From the NCBI RefSeq assembly GCF_006149045.1, contig NZ_VBSN01000024.1:1-64000 (forward strand): DNA of 64,000 bases, written 5' to 3'. The notes under the pieces were generated by a model. The model saw nothing but the letters and a program-made list of their open reading frames with translations. It did no database searches and was not told where the DNA came from. Below are positions 8,658 to 18,859 of the stretch, piece after piece. Position 1 is the first letter of the stretch; every line of letters starts with the position of its first letter. Made by a program: the position numbers and the translations under genes. This stretch comes from Dyadobacter flavalbus (GTDB lineage Bacteria > Bacteroidota > Bacteroidia > Cytophagales > Spirosomataceae).

Positions 8658-9596
8658 ATGCATATAAAAATAGGAACACGCGGAAGTAAACTGGCTCTTT
8701 GGCAGGCACATTATGTTGAAGCGCAGTTGCAAAAAGGCGGAATTGATACTGAAATCGTCATTATTGAAACAAAAGGGGATAAAATCCTCGACCGGTCCTT
8801 ATCCAAAATCGGCAGTAAAGGCGTTTTTACACAGGAACTGGAAGATCAGCTGAAAAACGGCAGCATTGATATCGCCGTACACAGCGCCAAAGATCTGCAG
8901 TCGCAGCTGGATGAAGCCTTTGAAATTATAGCTTATACGGAAAGAGAGAAAGCCAACGACGTGCTGGTCAGCTTTGACACCAATCTTTCATTGAAAAGCG
9001 GAGAAGCATTTGTTGTCGGTACTTCATCGACGAGAAGGATTGCTGTTTTGAAACATTTTTATCCGCATATCAGAATTGTGGATATGCGCGGCAACCTTCA
9101 GACGCGCATGAGAAAGCTGCACGAAGGCCATTGCAATGCATTGATTCTCGCTTATGCCGGCGTTCACAGAATGGAATATGACGATAAAATTGCGGAACAT
9201 TTGCTGCTGGATGAATTTACACCGGCTGTGGGGCAAGGCAGCGTTGCCATTGAATGCGCTGTTAATCTATCCGAAGAAAAGAAATCCATCCTGAAAGAAC
9301 TGCTGAATGACAAACATACCGAAACCTGTTTACGCGCTGAAAGGGCATTTCTGAAACAGCTTCAGGGCGGATGCAGCATTCCGGTTTTTGGCATGGCAAC
9401 GCTGGACGGCGAGCAAATTAATATTACAGGCGGAATCATCAGCCTGGATGGCCAGGAATTAATCCGGAAAACGCAAACCGGCTCTTCTCAATTTCCCGAA
9501 GAACTGGGCACGGCATTGGCGGATGAACTGCTAGAAGCCGGCGCAGAAAGGATATTGAAAGAAATTCGTGAAAAGAACGGCTCGGCGGTTATTTAG
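8658..9596 (+). CDS. hemC: Hydroxymethylbilane synthase (porphobilinogen deaminase)
   Basis: The enzyme joins four porphobilinogen molecules into hydroxymethylbilane in haem biosynthesis. The 312-residue protein has IGTRGSKLALWQ at the start, HSAKDL with catalytic Asp79, STRR (about 124-127), VDMRGNLQTR and the cofactor loop LQGGCSIPV, in which C239 would carry the dipyrromethane. Length is normal. It starts 17 bases after rimK. No terminator is obvious after it. Confidence 0.96.
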   Translation: MHIKIGTRGSKLALWQAHYVEAQLQKGGIDTEIVIIETKGDKILDRSLSKIGSKGVFTQELEDQLKNGSIDIAVHSAKDLQSQLDEAFEIIAYTEREKANDVLVSFDTNLSLKSGEAFVVGTSSTRRIAVLKHFYPHIRIVDMRGNLQTRMRKLHEGHCNALILAYAGVHRMEYDDKIAEHLLLDEFTPAVGQGSVAIECAVNLSEEKKSILKELLNDKHTETCLRAERAFLKQLQGGCSIPVFGMATLDGEQINITGGIISLDGQELIRKTQTGSSQFPEELGTALADELLEAGAERILKEIREKNGSAVI

Positions 9597-9702
9597 GCTG
9601 GCTATAACCGGATATTCATTGAGTACTGCCAATTGATCATTATAAAAAATTATAAAATTATAAGTTTCTAGCATTGCGGAAAATCCTAAAACTTGCATTG
9701 CT

Positions 9703-10197
9703 ATGAAAAAAATCATCTTGTTTGTTTCTTTAGTTTCATGTTTTTTAAGCTCTTGTTCAAAAGAGTCTTCTCGTGTAGAAGTTGAACCTTCAACAGATTA
9801 CGCAACAGCTTTTGCCGGAACTTACAAGTCATCTTTATTAAAGGTTACGACGGAACATCGAGCGATTACTTGGGTTATTACAAGGAAAAGTGCTACCGAA
9901 GTGAATATTGCTGAATCTGTTTTTGATGAAGGAATTCTGGATGAAAATGGTCTTGTAAAAGAGCAAAAAGCAGTATATGAAAATGTTTTGGTTAAACTAA
10001 ATGATAATAAAATTAGTGAAAATGATACATTGATTCTGGACTTCTCAAAAGCTAAAGTACAAGGCTCTAACATACAAATTTTAAAAGGCAAATCGCATTT
10101 ATTTGGCAACAGGCTTGTAAGTGACATTAACTTGAAGTCAGCAGAAGATTCGCCAATTAACAAGACTTTTGAACTCATTAATCAAAATTCTATGTAA
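9703..10197 (+). CDS. Small lipoprotein of unknown function
   Basis: The 164-residue protein has a lipoprotein signal peptide with lipobox LSSC (Cys at residue 18), so it should be lipid-anchored. The mature part starts KESSRVEVEPSTDY and is rich in Lys, Glu, Asn and Ser, with alternating strands that suggest a small beta-barrel or lipocalin-like fold. I recognise no family. Its base composition is visibly more AT-rich than its neighbours, which may mean recent acquisition or low expression. A strong terminator follows at once. Confidence 0.7.
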   Translation: MKKIILFVSLVSCFLSSCSKESSRVEVEPSTDYATAFAGTYKSSLLKVTTEHRAITWVITRKSATEVNIAESVFDEGILDENGLVKEQKAVYENVLVKLNDNKISENDTLILDFSKAKVQGSNIQILKGKSHLFGNRLVSDINLKSAEDSPINKTFELINQNSM

Positions 10198-10201
10198 AAT
10201 A

Positions 10202-10234
10202 AGAAAAGCCCGGCAATCAAACGCCGGGCTTTCT
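10202..10234. terminator. bidirectional terminator between lipoprotein and barrel genes
   Basis: Stem AGAAAAGCCCGGC (10202-10214) pairs with GCCGGGCTTTCT (10223-10234) across an 8-base loop. T-rich tracts occur in both directions. It lies between two convergent genes and probably serves both. Confidence 0.85.
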
Positions 10235-10264
10235 GGTTATCGGTTATTTAGGAATATTGATGAT

Positions 10265-13192
10265 TTAATCTCTTTTTGGCAATGAATCCGCAGGCGTAGC
10301 CGGTTTTACAGGAAGTGCTGTCGAATCCGACTTTACTGGCGACACAGGCAACACGGGTCTTGCGGTGCTGTCCGGCCTTGCGGTTGAATCCGGCGTTGCC
10401 GGAATGACGGCCGGCTTTGCAGTAGAATCCGAAGTTGCAGGAATAACAGCTGGTCTCGCCGTAGAGTCCGGCGTAAATGTTGCATTTGGCGTTACCGTTG
10501 AATCTGTTTTTACACCTTGCGTTCCTTGCTGCATTGGGGCTGCCGGCCTTCCTGCTCCGTCTGTTCTTGGTGCCATTGCCGGAGCACCGGGCCTTACTGC
10601 AGGTACTGTAATCGCAGGCTGAGCGTTTTGTGCACCTCCGCCGCCGGCATCCATTCCGCCGCTTTCACTTTTCTGATCATCATTGTTAACCGATTTCCTT
10701 CTGCGTGTTTTCTGCTCCACAAATGTCATTTTACCCAAACGATACGAGAAATTGATCCGGAAACCTCTGTTGAACAAATAATTGGTATTCATTTGTGTAA
10801 ATGTGCTGGATTCCAGACTGGTTTTCATTTTGAAAGAAGGTGCCAGGAAATTTTCCATTCCGAAACCGATGCTTCCGCGCTTGTTGGTAAAATCTTTCTT
10901 GATACCCAGATCATACATACGGAAACCGGCCTGACTTCCCTGCAACTGAACATCCCGGCCTCTGATAAATCCGCCGCCCTGCAATCCCCAGCCATTCCGG
11001 ATCGTAAGACTTGTTCTGAAACGGCCGCTTAACACAAAACCGGTGTTCGAAGCAGATAAAGAAGGGTCCGGGCTGTTATTGGAAAGATCTGCGTAGTATG
11101 CGTCAAATCCGCCGCCAATCTGCCATTTTTTGAAAAACGTCATATTTCCAAACACGTTTACACCGTAATTCTTCTTGGAACCGATGTTGCCGTAAGTCGT
11201 TGTAATAACGCCTTGTTCGCTGGTTGTACGGATGCTTTCGATTGAATTGTTTGTGAAACGGGCAAACGTGGAAACATTCACATAAAGGGAATTTTTGAAA
11301 AAGCTTGTTCCCAGTTCCACCTGATCCGTCAGCTCGGGTCTCAGCTGCGGATTTCCGACGGTGACATTCAGCGGGTTGGCTGCATTTCTGTTAGGGTTCA
11401 GGAATTGAATGCCGGGACGCTGCAAACGACGGTTATAGCCGAGTTTGAATGTCTGCCCTTTGGCAAATGTTTTGGAAAGGTTCAGGCTCGGAACCAGATT
11501 GCTGTACGACGGAATATTAAGATCGCCTTGTTCTCCCTGCGATGCATCGATACTGGTATACTCGTACCTTGATCCCGCCTTGATCGTAAATTTGTTTTTG
11601 GTAGTATAAGTATAGGAAAAATATCCGGCCGCCACATTCTGATCGTAGTTCAGGTTACTGGCTGCCTGCGGCGTAGTGATCGTATTATAATAATCGTAGT
11701 TACTCACCACCTGACGGAAAATTCCTTTACCTCCCACTTCAATCAATTGGTTATCCTTGATCGGCGTCTGATAATCGAGCTGAACGGTACTTTCCTGGTT
11801 ATGGCTTGAATTGTTGTTTCCCTGTATCCCAAGCAGTTCGCGCAGCTGATTGTTGTTCAATGAATACACATCGGTATCATAGTCATTTGTACGGTTGTTG
11901 CGGCTGTACTGTGTCGATATGCTCAGTTCCTGCTGCGGTTTGCTCAGTGTTTTGATATAATCCACATTTACATCCCACGTTCCGGAAAGGTCTTTTGTGC
12001 TTACATCCCTGAAATTGGTAGTTGTTTCGCCGCTGCTCTGTGTATTGAATGTAGACAGTTCCTGTGTATTTCTCATATTTCTCATTCCGTAGCGTACGCC
12101 GGCAGAAAGCGAAGTTTTTGAGTCAATTTCATAGTCCCAGCCGAAATTGTAAGAACCGAAAGCCATTTTATTGTCCGTATCGCTGGTCTGACGGATAGAG
12201 AACCGATCCAGTTTACCAACCTGCAGGTTTTCATATTTGCCCGGCATGTTGTAATTGAACCTTCCGAAGCCGCCGAGGCTGAATCCCATTTTCCCAACCC
12301 GGTAATTTCCTCTGAGACCAAGGTTGGAACCTCTGTTTCCTATGCCCGTATCCAAGTTCAGCGTTCCGCCTTGAATGGTGCTCTTTTTGGTAACAATATT
12401 GATAATCCCCGCAGAACCTTCCGCATCGTACTTGGCCGACGGAGACGTGATGACTTCCACCGATTTGATCATATCCGCAGGAATCTGCTTCAAAGCATCT
12501 GCTACGCTCGTGGCGATAATGGTCGAAGGCTTGTTGTTGATCAGAACCCGGACGTTGGAACTTCCTCTCAGAGAAACATTTCCGTCAAGGTCTACCGTAA
12601 GCATCGGCACTTTTTTCATGACGTCGGAAGCGTCGCCGCCTTTGCTTGTAATGTCTTTTTCGGCGTTGTAAACCAGACGGTCTACTTTTTCTTCCACCAT
12701 CTGCGCCATCCCGACTACTTCCACTTCTTTCAGCTGCACCACATCCGGACTCAGTACAACAGAACCCAGATCCAGATCTGTTTTGCGGTCTATTTTGATA
12801 TCACTGATGGTTTTTGTTTTATAGCCAATAAATGAAATCAGGATCTTGAAATTTCCGGAAGCCACTTTGGTCAATGAAAATTCCCCTTTTTCATCCGTTG
12901 TCGTGCCGTCGACGGGATTATTTGTTTTGGTATCAACCAATGCAAGTGCTGCAAATTCAACGGGTTTTTTACTGACGGAATCAACCAGAATACCGCGGAT
13001 CTTTCCGTTGCCTTTTGGTGAATCTTCCGCCGTTCCGGGAATGACGGTCTGTCGCTGCCTTTCACCACCGCGCTGAAAATCACCTCCGCCGCCCGACCTG
13101 CCGCCGCCTCCGCCACCCGGAAACTGCGCATAAGCTGTTGATGTCAAACCTATAAAAACAATGAAGAGCGAGTGTCGTAAAAAGGATTGCAT
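10265..13192 (-). CDS. Large outer-membrane beta-barrel protein (TonB-receptor-like) with repetitive tail
   Basis: The 975-residue protein has a Sec signal peptide ending STAYAQ, a Gly/Arg-rich stretch (FPGGGGGGRSGGGG), a carboxypeptidase-regulatory-like Ig domain (about 65-150), a TonB plug domain (about 170-280, with VRVLINNKPSTI and AEGSAGIINIVTKK) and a long barrel of the outer membrane beta-barrel family 3 type. After the last barrel strand (FRINFSYRLGKM, near 821) about 150 more residues follow: a basic RRRKS segment, a Gly-rich linker and a Pro/Thr/Ala tail with seven DST/DSL-centred units. Members of this family often have basic extensions, but the DST repeats are unusual. It is divergent from the LytS/LytTR pair, which may control it. 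Confidence 0.88.
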   Translation of the reverse strand: MQSFLRHSLFIVFIGLTSTAYAQFPGGGGGGRSGGGGDFQRGGERQRQTVIPGTAEDSPKGNGKIRGILVDSVSKKPVEFAALALVDTKTNNPVDGTTTDEKGEFSLTKVASGNFKILISFIGYKTKTISDIKIDRKTDLDLGSVVLSPDVVQLKEVEVVGMAQMVEEKVDRLVYNAEKDITSKGGDASDVMKKVPMLTVDLDGNVSLRGSSNVRVLINNKPSTIIATSVADALKQIPADMIKSVEVITSPSAKYDAEGSAGIINIVTKKSTIQGGTLNLDTGIGNRGSNLGLRGNYRVGKMGFSLGGFGRFNYNMPGKYENLQVGKLDRFSIRQTSDTDNKMAFGSYNFGWDYEIDSKTSLSAGVRYGMRNMRNTQELSTFNTQSSGETTTNFRDVSTKDLSGTWDVNVDYIKTLSKPQQELSISTQYSRNNRTNDYDTDVYSLNNNQLRELLGIQGNNNSSHNQESTVQLDYQTPIKDNQLIEVGGKGIFRQVVSNYDYYNTITTPQAASNLNYDQNVAAGYFSYTYTTKNKFTIKAGSRYEYTSIDASQGEQGDLNIPSYSNLVPSLNLSKTFAKGQTFKLGYNRRLQRPGIQFLNPNRNAANPLNVTVGNPQLRPELTDQVELGTSFFKNSLYVNVSTFARFTNNSIESIRTTSEQGVITTTYGNIGSKKNYGVNVFGNMTFFKKWQIGGGFDAYYADLSNNSPDPSLSASNTGFVLSGRFRTSLTIRNGWGLQGGGFIRGRDVQLQGSQAGFRMYDLGIKKDFTNKRGSIGFGMENFLAPSFKMKTSLESSTFTQMNTNYLFNRGFRINFSYRLGKMTFVEQKTRRRKSVNNDDQKSESGGMDAGGGGAQNAQPAITVPAVRPGAPAMAPRTDGAGRPAAPMQQGTQGVKTDSTVTPNATFTPDSTARPAVIPATSDSTAKPAVIPATPDSTARPDSTARPVLPVSPVKSDSTALPVKPATPADSLPKRD

Positions 13193-13532
13193 GGTTTCTG
13201 TTCTCTAATGATGTTATTATCGAAGTTCAAAATAACCACCATTTTAAGTGATATGAAAAGGCAATAGACAGAAACGACGGATACGCCGATCAACGGGTGA
13301 TTTTACACGATTAAGATGTTGAATTACTCCTTGAAAACAGTAATATAGCGGCAAAGCGTACTTCATTACATATGGAATGCATCCATTTTGCCAAATGAGC
13401 TTTATAGATTTCAGCCGTTAATCAGTCGGTATTTAAGTTCCTTTGATCGATTTGGCTAGGCACTTTGATATATTCCGTGTAAGATTGTGAATGTATGCTG
13501 CGTTTAAGCACATTGAAACTAACTAATTTCCA
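13193..13532. other. divergent intergenic region, barrel gene / LytS kinase
   Basis: About 340 bases without a gene. For the leftward barrel gene a weak -7 candidate TTATTTTG lies at 13228-13235 (7 of 8), about 29 bases before the ATG plus promoter spacing, without a good TTG at -33. For the rightward kinase I see no consensus -7. No RNA gene or strong hairpin is visible. A divergent gap beside a LytTR system is a natural place for LytTR-binding repeats, but I could not define one. Confidence 0.35.
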
Positions 13533-14603
13533 ATGAACTCGCGTAACGTTAAAAAGTATCCTCCGTTTGTCCTGCATCTTCTGGGATGGAGTTTTCTGGT
13601 AATGTTTCTGATGTGGCAGCCGCTAAGCTGGCAAATTCAGTTTCCCATGTCTTTCTGGATAAAACAGACTGTGCTTTTTGCACTGCTGATCACTATATTT
13701 TACCTTAATTATTACTATTGGTTTCCGCGGTTTCTGTCAAAAAACAGGTATGTACGCTTCATTCTGTTCAATATCGTTTCCGTCATTATGCTTGCGGTTG
13801 TGATTGAACAGGTCAAAATCCTTATCAATCACGGCGAACAGATGGACCGTGCTTTCCGCATTGCCCGAGAAGCAAACGGTGATAAAAAACAGCATGACAA
13901 ACTTGATTATTTTGCACTGCTCACGGCATTGATGATCATCGGGTTAAGTACGAGCATAGCAGCCGTCCGCAGCACACAGCTTGACAAACAATATCGCCAG
14001 AACCTTGAAAAGGAAAAGATCAATTCAGAACTTTCATTTCTGAAAGCACAGATCAATCCGCACTTTTTTTTCAACACGCTCAATAATATTTATGCACTCA
14101 CCGTCATTGACGTGGAAGCTGCAAGGGAAGCGTTGCACAAACTTTCGCGCATGATGCGCTATGTGTTATATGAAACGCAGCACGGAACTGTTTTGCTGAG
14201 CCAGGAAATCGCTTTTGCGCAGGATTACATCCAGCTTATGCAGCTGAGGCTTACGGACAAAGTCACCGTCCACCTTGATCCGCCCAATCCGCTTCATGAC
14301 GTTTCCATTGCACCCATGCTGTTTTTGCCTTTTATTGAAAATGCATTCAAACACGGTGTAAGCGCGGTTCAGCCGAGCAGGATCGACATTCAGATCCGTC
14401 AGGATAACCATAAGATTCATGTAGAAGTGAGAAATACCTTGTTTACAGATAAAAGAGCCATTCTGGATGAAAGCAACGGAATCGGGCTGGTGAATACACA
14501 GCGAAGACTGGATTTATTGTATCCGGGAAAATATCAGCTTGAAGTAACTGAAAACAAGGAAGATAAAGAATTTGAAGTACATCTGGAACTGGAAACGGCA
14601 TGA
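13533..14603 (+). CDS. LytS/YehU-family sensor histidine kinase
   Basis: The 356-residue protein has four predicted membrane helices (about 12-29, 46-66, 75-97, 125-145), a short coiled linker, and a His_kinase domain with LKAQINPHFFFNTLNNIYAL, in which H177 is the phosphorylation site. NGIGLVNTQRRLDLLYPG is the ATP-binding G-box. There is no separate extracellular sensor domain, so the signal is probably sensed in or near the membrane. Its stop overlaps the start of the LytTR regulator (ATGA at 14600-14603). Such pairs in Bacteroidota often control nearby outer-membrane or transport genes. Confidence 0.93.
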   Translation: MNSRNVKKYPPFVLHLLGWSFLVMFLMWQPLSWQIQFPMSFWIKQTVLFALLITIFYLNYYYWFPRFLSKNRYVRFILFNIVSVIMLAVVIEQVKILINHGEQMDRAFRIAREANGDKKQHDKLDYFALLTALMIIGLSTSIAAVRSTQLDKQYRQNLEKEKINSELSFLKAQINPHFFFNTLNNIYALTVIDVEAAREALHKLSRMMRYVLYETQHGTVLLSQEIAFAQDYIQLMQLRLTDKVTVHLDPPNPLHDVSIAPMLFLPFIENAFKHGVSAVQPSRIDIQIRQDNHKIHVEVRNTLFTDKRAILDESNGIGLVNTQRRLDLLYPGKYQLEVTENKEDKEFEVHLELETA

Positions 14604-15334
14604 GTATACTGAAATGCATTGCGGTGGATGACGAGCCGCTTGCGCTGGGCCTTGTCTGTGCTTTTATTGACAAAACACCTTTTCTCTCGCTCGAAGGCCG
14701 TTATTCAAGTGCCGTTGAAGCATTGCAATACATTCAGAACCAGCCGGCGGACATTCTGTTTCTGGATATTCAGATGCCGGATCTCACGGGAATCGAACTG
14801 GCAAGAATTCTTGAAAAATCAGGAACGCGCGCGCCGAGAATCATTTTTACAACTGCCTTCAATCAGTATGCACTCGACGGCTTCAGAGTTGACGCACTTG
14901 ACTATCTCCTGAAACCCTTTAATTATGAAGAGTTCCTGCGCGCTGCGTCCAGAGCGCAGGCGTATGTGGAACTTCTGCAAAAAGCTTCATTATCCGGACC
15001 CGCAGAATCCAAGGATGAATACCTTTTCCTGAAAGTTGAATATCAGCTTTTACGCATTGCATACGATGATATTCTATATATGGAAGGGCTGAAAGACTAT
15101 GTAAAAGTCCATCTGAAATCGGATTCAAAGCCGGTACTTTCACTCACAAGCCTGAAAGCACTTGAAGAAAAACTTCCTGTTTCCCGGTTCATGCGCGTGC
15201 ACCGTTCTTTTATCGTAAATCTGGACAAAATCAGTGCCGTAACCAGAAACACAATCCAGATCGGTACTACAACCATTCCGGTCAGTGATCAGTATAAGGA
15301 AGGCTTTAATCAGTTTTTGAGTAAATGGATGTAA
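14600..15334 (+). CDS. LytTR-family response regulator
   Basis: The 244-residue regulator has a receiver domain (about 4-120) with acidic pocket DDE (10-12), phospho-acceptor D56 in FLDIQMPDLTG, T84/T85 and K105 in LLKPF. A C-terminal LytTR DNA-binding domain follows (about 140-244), with LRIAYDDILYMEGLKDYVKV and FMRVHRSFIVNLDKI. It is translationally coupled to the kinase through a 4-base overlap. Targets are unknown; the divergent outer-membrane barrel gene is a candidate. Its stop is followed within a few bases by the inverted repeat array. Confidence 0.95.
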   Translation: MSILKCIAVDDEPLALGLVCAFIDKTPFLSLEGRYSSAVEALQYIQNQPADILFLDIQMPDLTGIELARILEKSGTRAPRIIFTTAFNQYALDGFRVDALDYLLKPFNYEEFLRAASRAQAYVELLQKASLSGPAESKDEYLFLKVEYQLLRIAYDDILYMEGLKDYVKVHLKSDSKPVLSLTSLKALEEKLPVSRFMRVHRSFIVNLDKISAVTRNTIQIGTTTIPVSDQYKEGFNQFLSKWM

Positions 15335-15338
15335 GTGC

Positions 15339-15671
15339 AGGATTGTAACGTGTAGTTACGGATTGTCACTGATGGTCATGGATTGTCATTCGTAGTCAGG
15401 GATTGTCAGATGATTGTCATTTATTGTCATTACGTAGTCAGGGATTGTCATGGATTGTCATTTTTAGTCATTCGTAGTTAGGGATTGTCATTTATTGTCA
15501 TTGTTGGCCATTTAGTGTTATAGCTGACAATCTATGACTATAATTGACAAACATTGACTAAAAAATAACCATGCATAACAATTAATGCCTATAACTAACA
15601 ATCCATGACTATAAATGACCAAAAACAACAATCCATGACTATAATTGACAACCCATGACTACAAGTGACAA
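15339..15671. repeat. inverted array of degenerate short repeats in a convergent gap
   Basis: About 330 bases between the LytTR gene and uvrA are almost entirely repeats. The left half (to about 15510) has about ten copies of ATTGTCA, mostly GGATTGTCATT, alternating with TAGTCA-like blocks. The right half (from about 15523) has the same words reversed: TGACAAT, ACAATCCATGACTATAA, AATTGACAA. The whole is an imperfect dyad centred near 15515 and could fold as a long hairpin in RNA from either gene. The unit is about 10 bases, or 19-20 when a pair is counted. It is not a CRISPR array. Relatives occur at 50326-50460. Confidence 0.85.
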
Positions 15672-15697
15672 CATCTTCCTACACGCAAAATTCGCCT

Positions 15698-18550
15698 CTA
15701 CTTTAACTCTTCCTTCAAGAAATACCCCGTATAGCTTCCTTTCACTTTGGAAACCTTCTCCGGCGTACCCTCAGCGATAATCCGACCGCCTTGTGCGCCG
15801 CCTTCCGGGCCTACATCAATAATGTAATCTGCTACTTTGATTACATCCAGGTTGTGCTCGATAATCAGTACGGTATTTCCTTTATCCACGAGTTTGTGCA
15901 GGACATGGAGCAAATGCCGTATATCCTGAAAATGCAGCCCTGTTGTCGGCTCATCCAGGATATAAAGCGTTTTTCCCGTATCGCGCTTTGATAATTCTTC
16001 CGAAAGTTTAACGCGCTGTGCTTCTCCTCCTGAAAGCGTTGTGGCATGCTGCCCAAGCGTGATGTAACCCAGTCCCACATCGTTCATAGTCTGTACTTTC
16101 CTTAGAATGCGGGGCATATTTTCAAAGAATTCCAGTGCCGTTTCCACAGTCATATCAAGTACATCTGCAATTGATTTTCCTTTAAACCGCACTTCAAGTG
16201 TTTCTCGGTTAAATCTTTTTCCCTTGCACGTTTCGCAATTGATATGAACATCGGGAAGAAAATCCATTTCTATCTTCTTCATTCCCGCACCTTCGCAATC
16301 TTCACAGCGCCCGCCTTTTACATTGAATGAAAAACGACCCGGTTTGTACCCACGGATTTTGGCTTCGGGCAACTCGGCAAATAAGGAACGAATGTCGGTA
16401 AAAAGGTTCGTGTAAGTCGCCGGATTGGATCTTGGCGTACGGCCAATGGGCGATTGGTCCACTTCAATAACCTTGTCGATATGTTCCAGCCCTTCAATGG
16501 ATTTGTACGGCAAAGGCTCTCTTCTCGACTTGTAAAAGTGATGGTTCAGCAACGGAAACAACGTTTCATGAATCAGTGAAGATTTTCCGCTTCCGCTTAC
16601 GCCCGTAACGCAGATCATGGTTCCGAGCGGAAAAGACATATTTACGTTTTTGAGGTTATGTCCTGTGCACCCTTTCAGTACAATCGCATTTCCGCTTCCT
16701 TTTCTGCGTTTTTTTGGAATGTCGATGGCTGTTCTGCCGCTTAGATATTCGGCCGTGAGCGATCCGTTTTCCAGAAACTGCTCCGGCGTTCCGGCGCCAA
16801 CGACATTTCCGCCATGCCGTCCGGCGCCCGGCCCGATATCCAAGATGTAATCCGAAGCAAGCATCATATCTTTATCGTGTTCTACCACCAGAACCGTATT
16901 TCCAAGATCGCGAAGGCTCTTAAGTGAATTGATCAGCCGGACATTATCGCGCTGATGCAGACCAATGCTCGGCTCATCCATAATATAAAGCACACCCGTA
17001 AGCTGCGTTCCGATTTGCGTTGCCAGCCGGATTCTTTGTGCTTCACCGCCCGAAAGCGTGCGCAATGCACGGTTGAGTGTCAGATAATCCAATCCAACGT
17101 CCAGCATAAAACCAACCCTTTTTCTGATTTCCTTAAGAACTTCATGCCCGATAACGCGCTGCCGTTCTTCCAGCCTGTCTTCCAGATTTACAAGCCAGGC
17201 GGCGAGATCTTTAATGTCGATATTGGACAGTTCGGCAATGTCTTTTTTATCTATTTTAAAATGCAGCGATTCTTTTCTGAGCCGCTTTCCGTTACATTCC
17301 GGACAGGTCTGGATGGTCATAAAATCTTTTAACCAATCCTGTATTTTATCATTGCCCGTTTCCTGCTGGCGTTTCAGAAAATTGACAATCCCGTCGAACT
17401 TGGTTTCCCATTCCGTACCCGGGTACTTTTTGGATGCAACGGGAACAGCATCTTCACTTCCGTACAATATTACTTTGATAGCTTCTGCGGGAAATTTCTC
17501 AATCGGCGTTGCAAGCGTGATTTTAAATGGCTTGAGAATAACTTCAAGCTGCTTGAAAATCCATGCATCGCGGTATTCGCCCATTGGCGCAATACCGCCT
17601 TTATTGATACTCAACGCTTTGTCCGGGATAATGGATTCTTCCGTAATTTCCTCGATCACGCCCAATCCCTGGCAAGTCGGGCACCAGCCGTAAGGTGAAT
17701 TGAAGGAAAATGCATTTGGCGCCGGATCATCGTAACTGATGCCCGATTCCGGGTCCATCAGATTTTGCGAGAAATAATAGGTTTCTCCTTTTTCGTCCAG
17801 AATCATCAATGCGCCTTTTCCCTGTTTTATGGATGTGGCAACCGACTGGCTGAGCCGGTATCTTGATTGCGGATCTTCTTCTTCAGTTTTCGGGATAACA
17901 CGGTCAATCACAATCTCGATATCGTGGACCTTGTAGCGGTCGAGCTGCATTTTGGGCGTGATTTCCTGCACTTCACCGTCCACTCTGACTTTGGTATAAC
18001 CCATTCGTGCAATCTGAACGAAAAGTTCGCGATAATGTCCTTTCCTTCCTTTTACTGCCGGCGCAAGCAGCATGATTTTCTGGCCCAGGAACTGGCTCTG
18101 AAGCTGGTTTACAATCTGGTCCTGCGACTGTTTCACCATTCTTCTTCCCGTTACATAGGAATAGGCTTCTCCTGCACGCGCATACAAAAGGCGCAGAAAG
18201 TCATAAATTTCCGTAACCGTCCCAACTGTGGACCGCGGGTTTCTGGAAGTGGTTTTTTGTTCTATACTGATTACCGGCGACAATCCGCTGATCTTGTCAA
18301 CATCCGGCCGCTCCATTTCTCCGATAAACCCGCGTGCGTACGAAGAAAAACTTTCCATATAACGGCGCTGGCCTTCCGCATAAATGGTATCAAAAGCCAG
18401 GGACGATTTCCCGCTTCCGCTTATTCCGGTTACAACAACAAGCTTGTTGCGCGGAATATTGACATCTATATTTTTAAGATTATGCTCGCGGGCACCTTCT
18501 ACTTCAATTAAGTCCTGACCTGCGAGTTCAGCTATATTCAATGGTTCCAA
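15698..18550 (-). CDS. uvrA: Excinuclease ABC subunit A
   Basis: The 950-residue DNA-damage recognition ATPase of nucleotide excision repair. It has two ABC ATPase halves: Walker A GISGSGKS (42-49) and GVSGSGKS in the second half, with [12 protein letters not shown] and [12 protein letters not shown] signatures. Zinc-binding cysteines are seen in [18 protein letters not shown] and the CEDCEGAG...CETCKGKR module. Length is typical. Stop is TAG at 15698-15700, right at the edge of the inverted repeat array that probably ends its transcript. No partner uvr gene is nearby, as is normal. Confidence 0.98.
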   Translation of the reverse strand: MEPLNIAELAGQDLIEVEGAREHNLKNIDVNIPRNKLVVVTGISGSGKSSLAFDTIYAEGQRRYMESFSSYARGFIGEMERPDVDKISGLSPVISIEQKTTSRNPRSTVGTVTEIYDFLRLLYARAGEAYSYVTGRRMVKQSQDQIVNQLQSQFLGQKIMLLAPAVKGRKGHYRELFVQIARMGYTKVRVDGEVQEITPKMQLDRYKVHDIEIVIDRVIPKTEEEDPQSRYRLSQSVATSIKQGKGALMILDEKGETYYFSQNLMDPESGISYDDPAPNAFSFNSPYGWCPTCQGLGVIEEITEESIIPDKALSINKGGIAPMGEYRDAWIFKQLEVILKPFKITLATPIEKFPAEAIKVILYGSEDAVPVASKKYPGTEWETKFDGIVNFLKRQQETGNDKIQDWLKDFMTIQTCPECNGKRLRKESLHFKIDKKDIAELSNIDIKDLAAWLVNLEDRLEERQRVIGHEVLKEIRKRVGFMLDVGLDYLTLNRALRTLSGGEAQRIRLATQIGTQLTGVLYIMDEPSIGLHQRDNVRLINSLKSLRDLGNTVLVVEHDKDMMLASDYILDIGPGAGRHGGNVVGAGTPEQFLENGSLTAEYLSGRTAIDIPKKRRKGSGNAIVLKGCTGHNLKNVNMSFPLGTMICVTGVSGSGKSSLIHETLFPLLNHHFYKSRREPLPYKSIEGLEHIDKVIEVDQSPIGRTPRSNPATYTNLFTDIRSLFAELPEAKIRGYKPGRFSFNVKGGRCEDCEGAGMKKIEMDFLPDVHINCETCKGKRFNRETLEVRFKGKSIADVLDMTVETALEFFENMPRILRKVQTMNDVGLGYITLGQHATTLSGGEAQRVKLSEELSKRDTGKTLYILDEPTTGLHFQDIRHLLHVLHKLVDKGNTVLIIEHNLDVIKVADYIIDVGPEGGAQGGRIIAEGTPEKVSKVKGSYTGYFLKEELK

Positions 18551-18859
18551 AATAATGGTTCGTGATGTTGGTTGATTCCTGAATGATGTGAATATATAGT
18601 CTAACGATAAGAATACGCTAAGAGTTGCAAATTTTTATGCCTTGATCGGTACTCGTATAGTGATCAGGGTTAATTGTTTAAAAGGTGTTCCTTAATTTTC
18701 ATAGTAACGTCCGAAGCGTATCAACGGTCAAATTACAGGCTATGTAACCGGCAATATATTAATATTTATTCATGAAATTATACAAGTAGTCGCATCAACA
18801 GTCATCTCTTTTTGTATTTTTGCTGCTAATATTGTCATTATTTAATTTTTTGTTTGTTC
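18551..18859. other. divergent intergenic region, uvrA / susC
   Basis: The gap holds a perfect -7 element (TATTTTTG at 18815-18822) for the rightward susC, but no TTG at the expected -33 position. This may mean that an activator is required. I found no clear uvrA promoter and no SOS-like box by eye. Confidence 0.4.
18815..18822 (+). promoter_or_regulatory. -7 element of first susC promoter
   Basis: TATTTTTG matches TAnnTTTG exactly. The start site would be near 18829, giving a leader of about 50 bases. No TTG is found 19-21 bases upstream. Confidence 0.5.

Noticed and set aside
15339-15671. Possible CRISPR array or replication origin iterons
   Set aside because: Units are only about 10 bases, degenerate and inverted about a centre; no DnaA-box cluster, AT-rich unwinding block or dnaA/dnaN neighbours.
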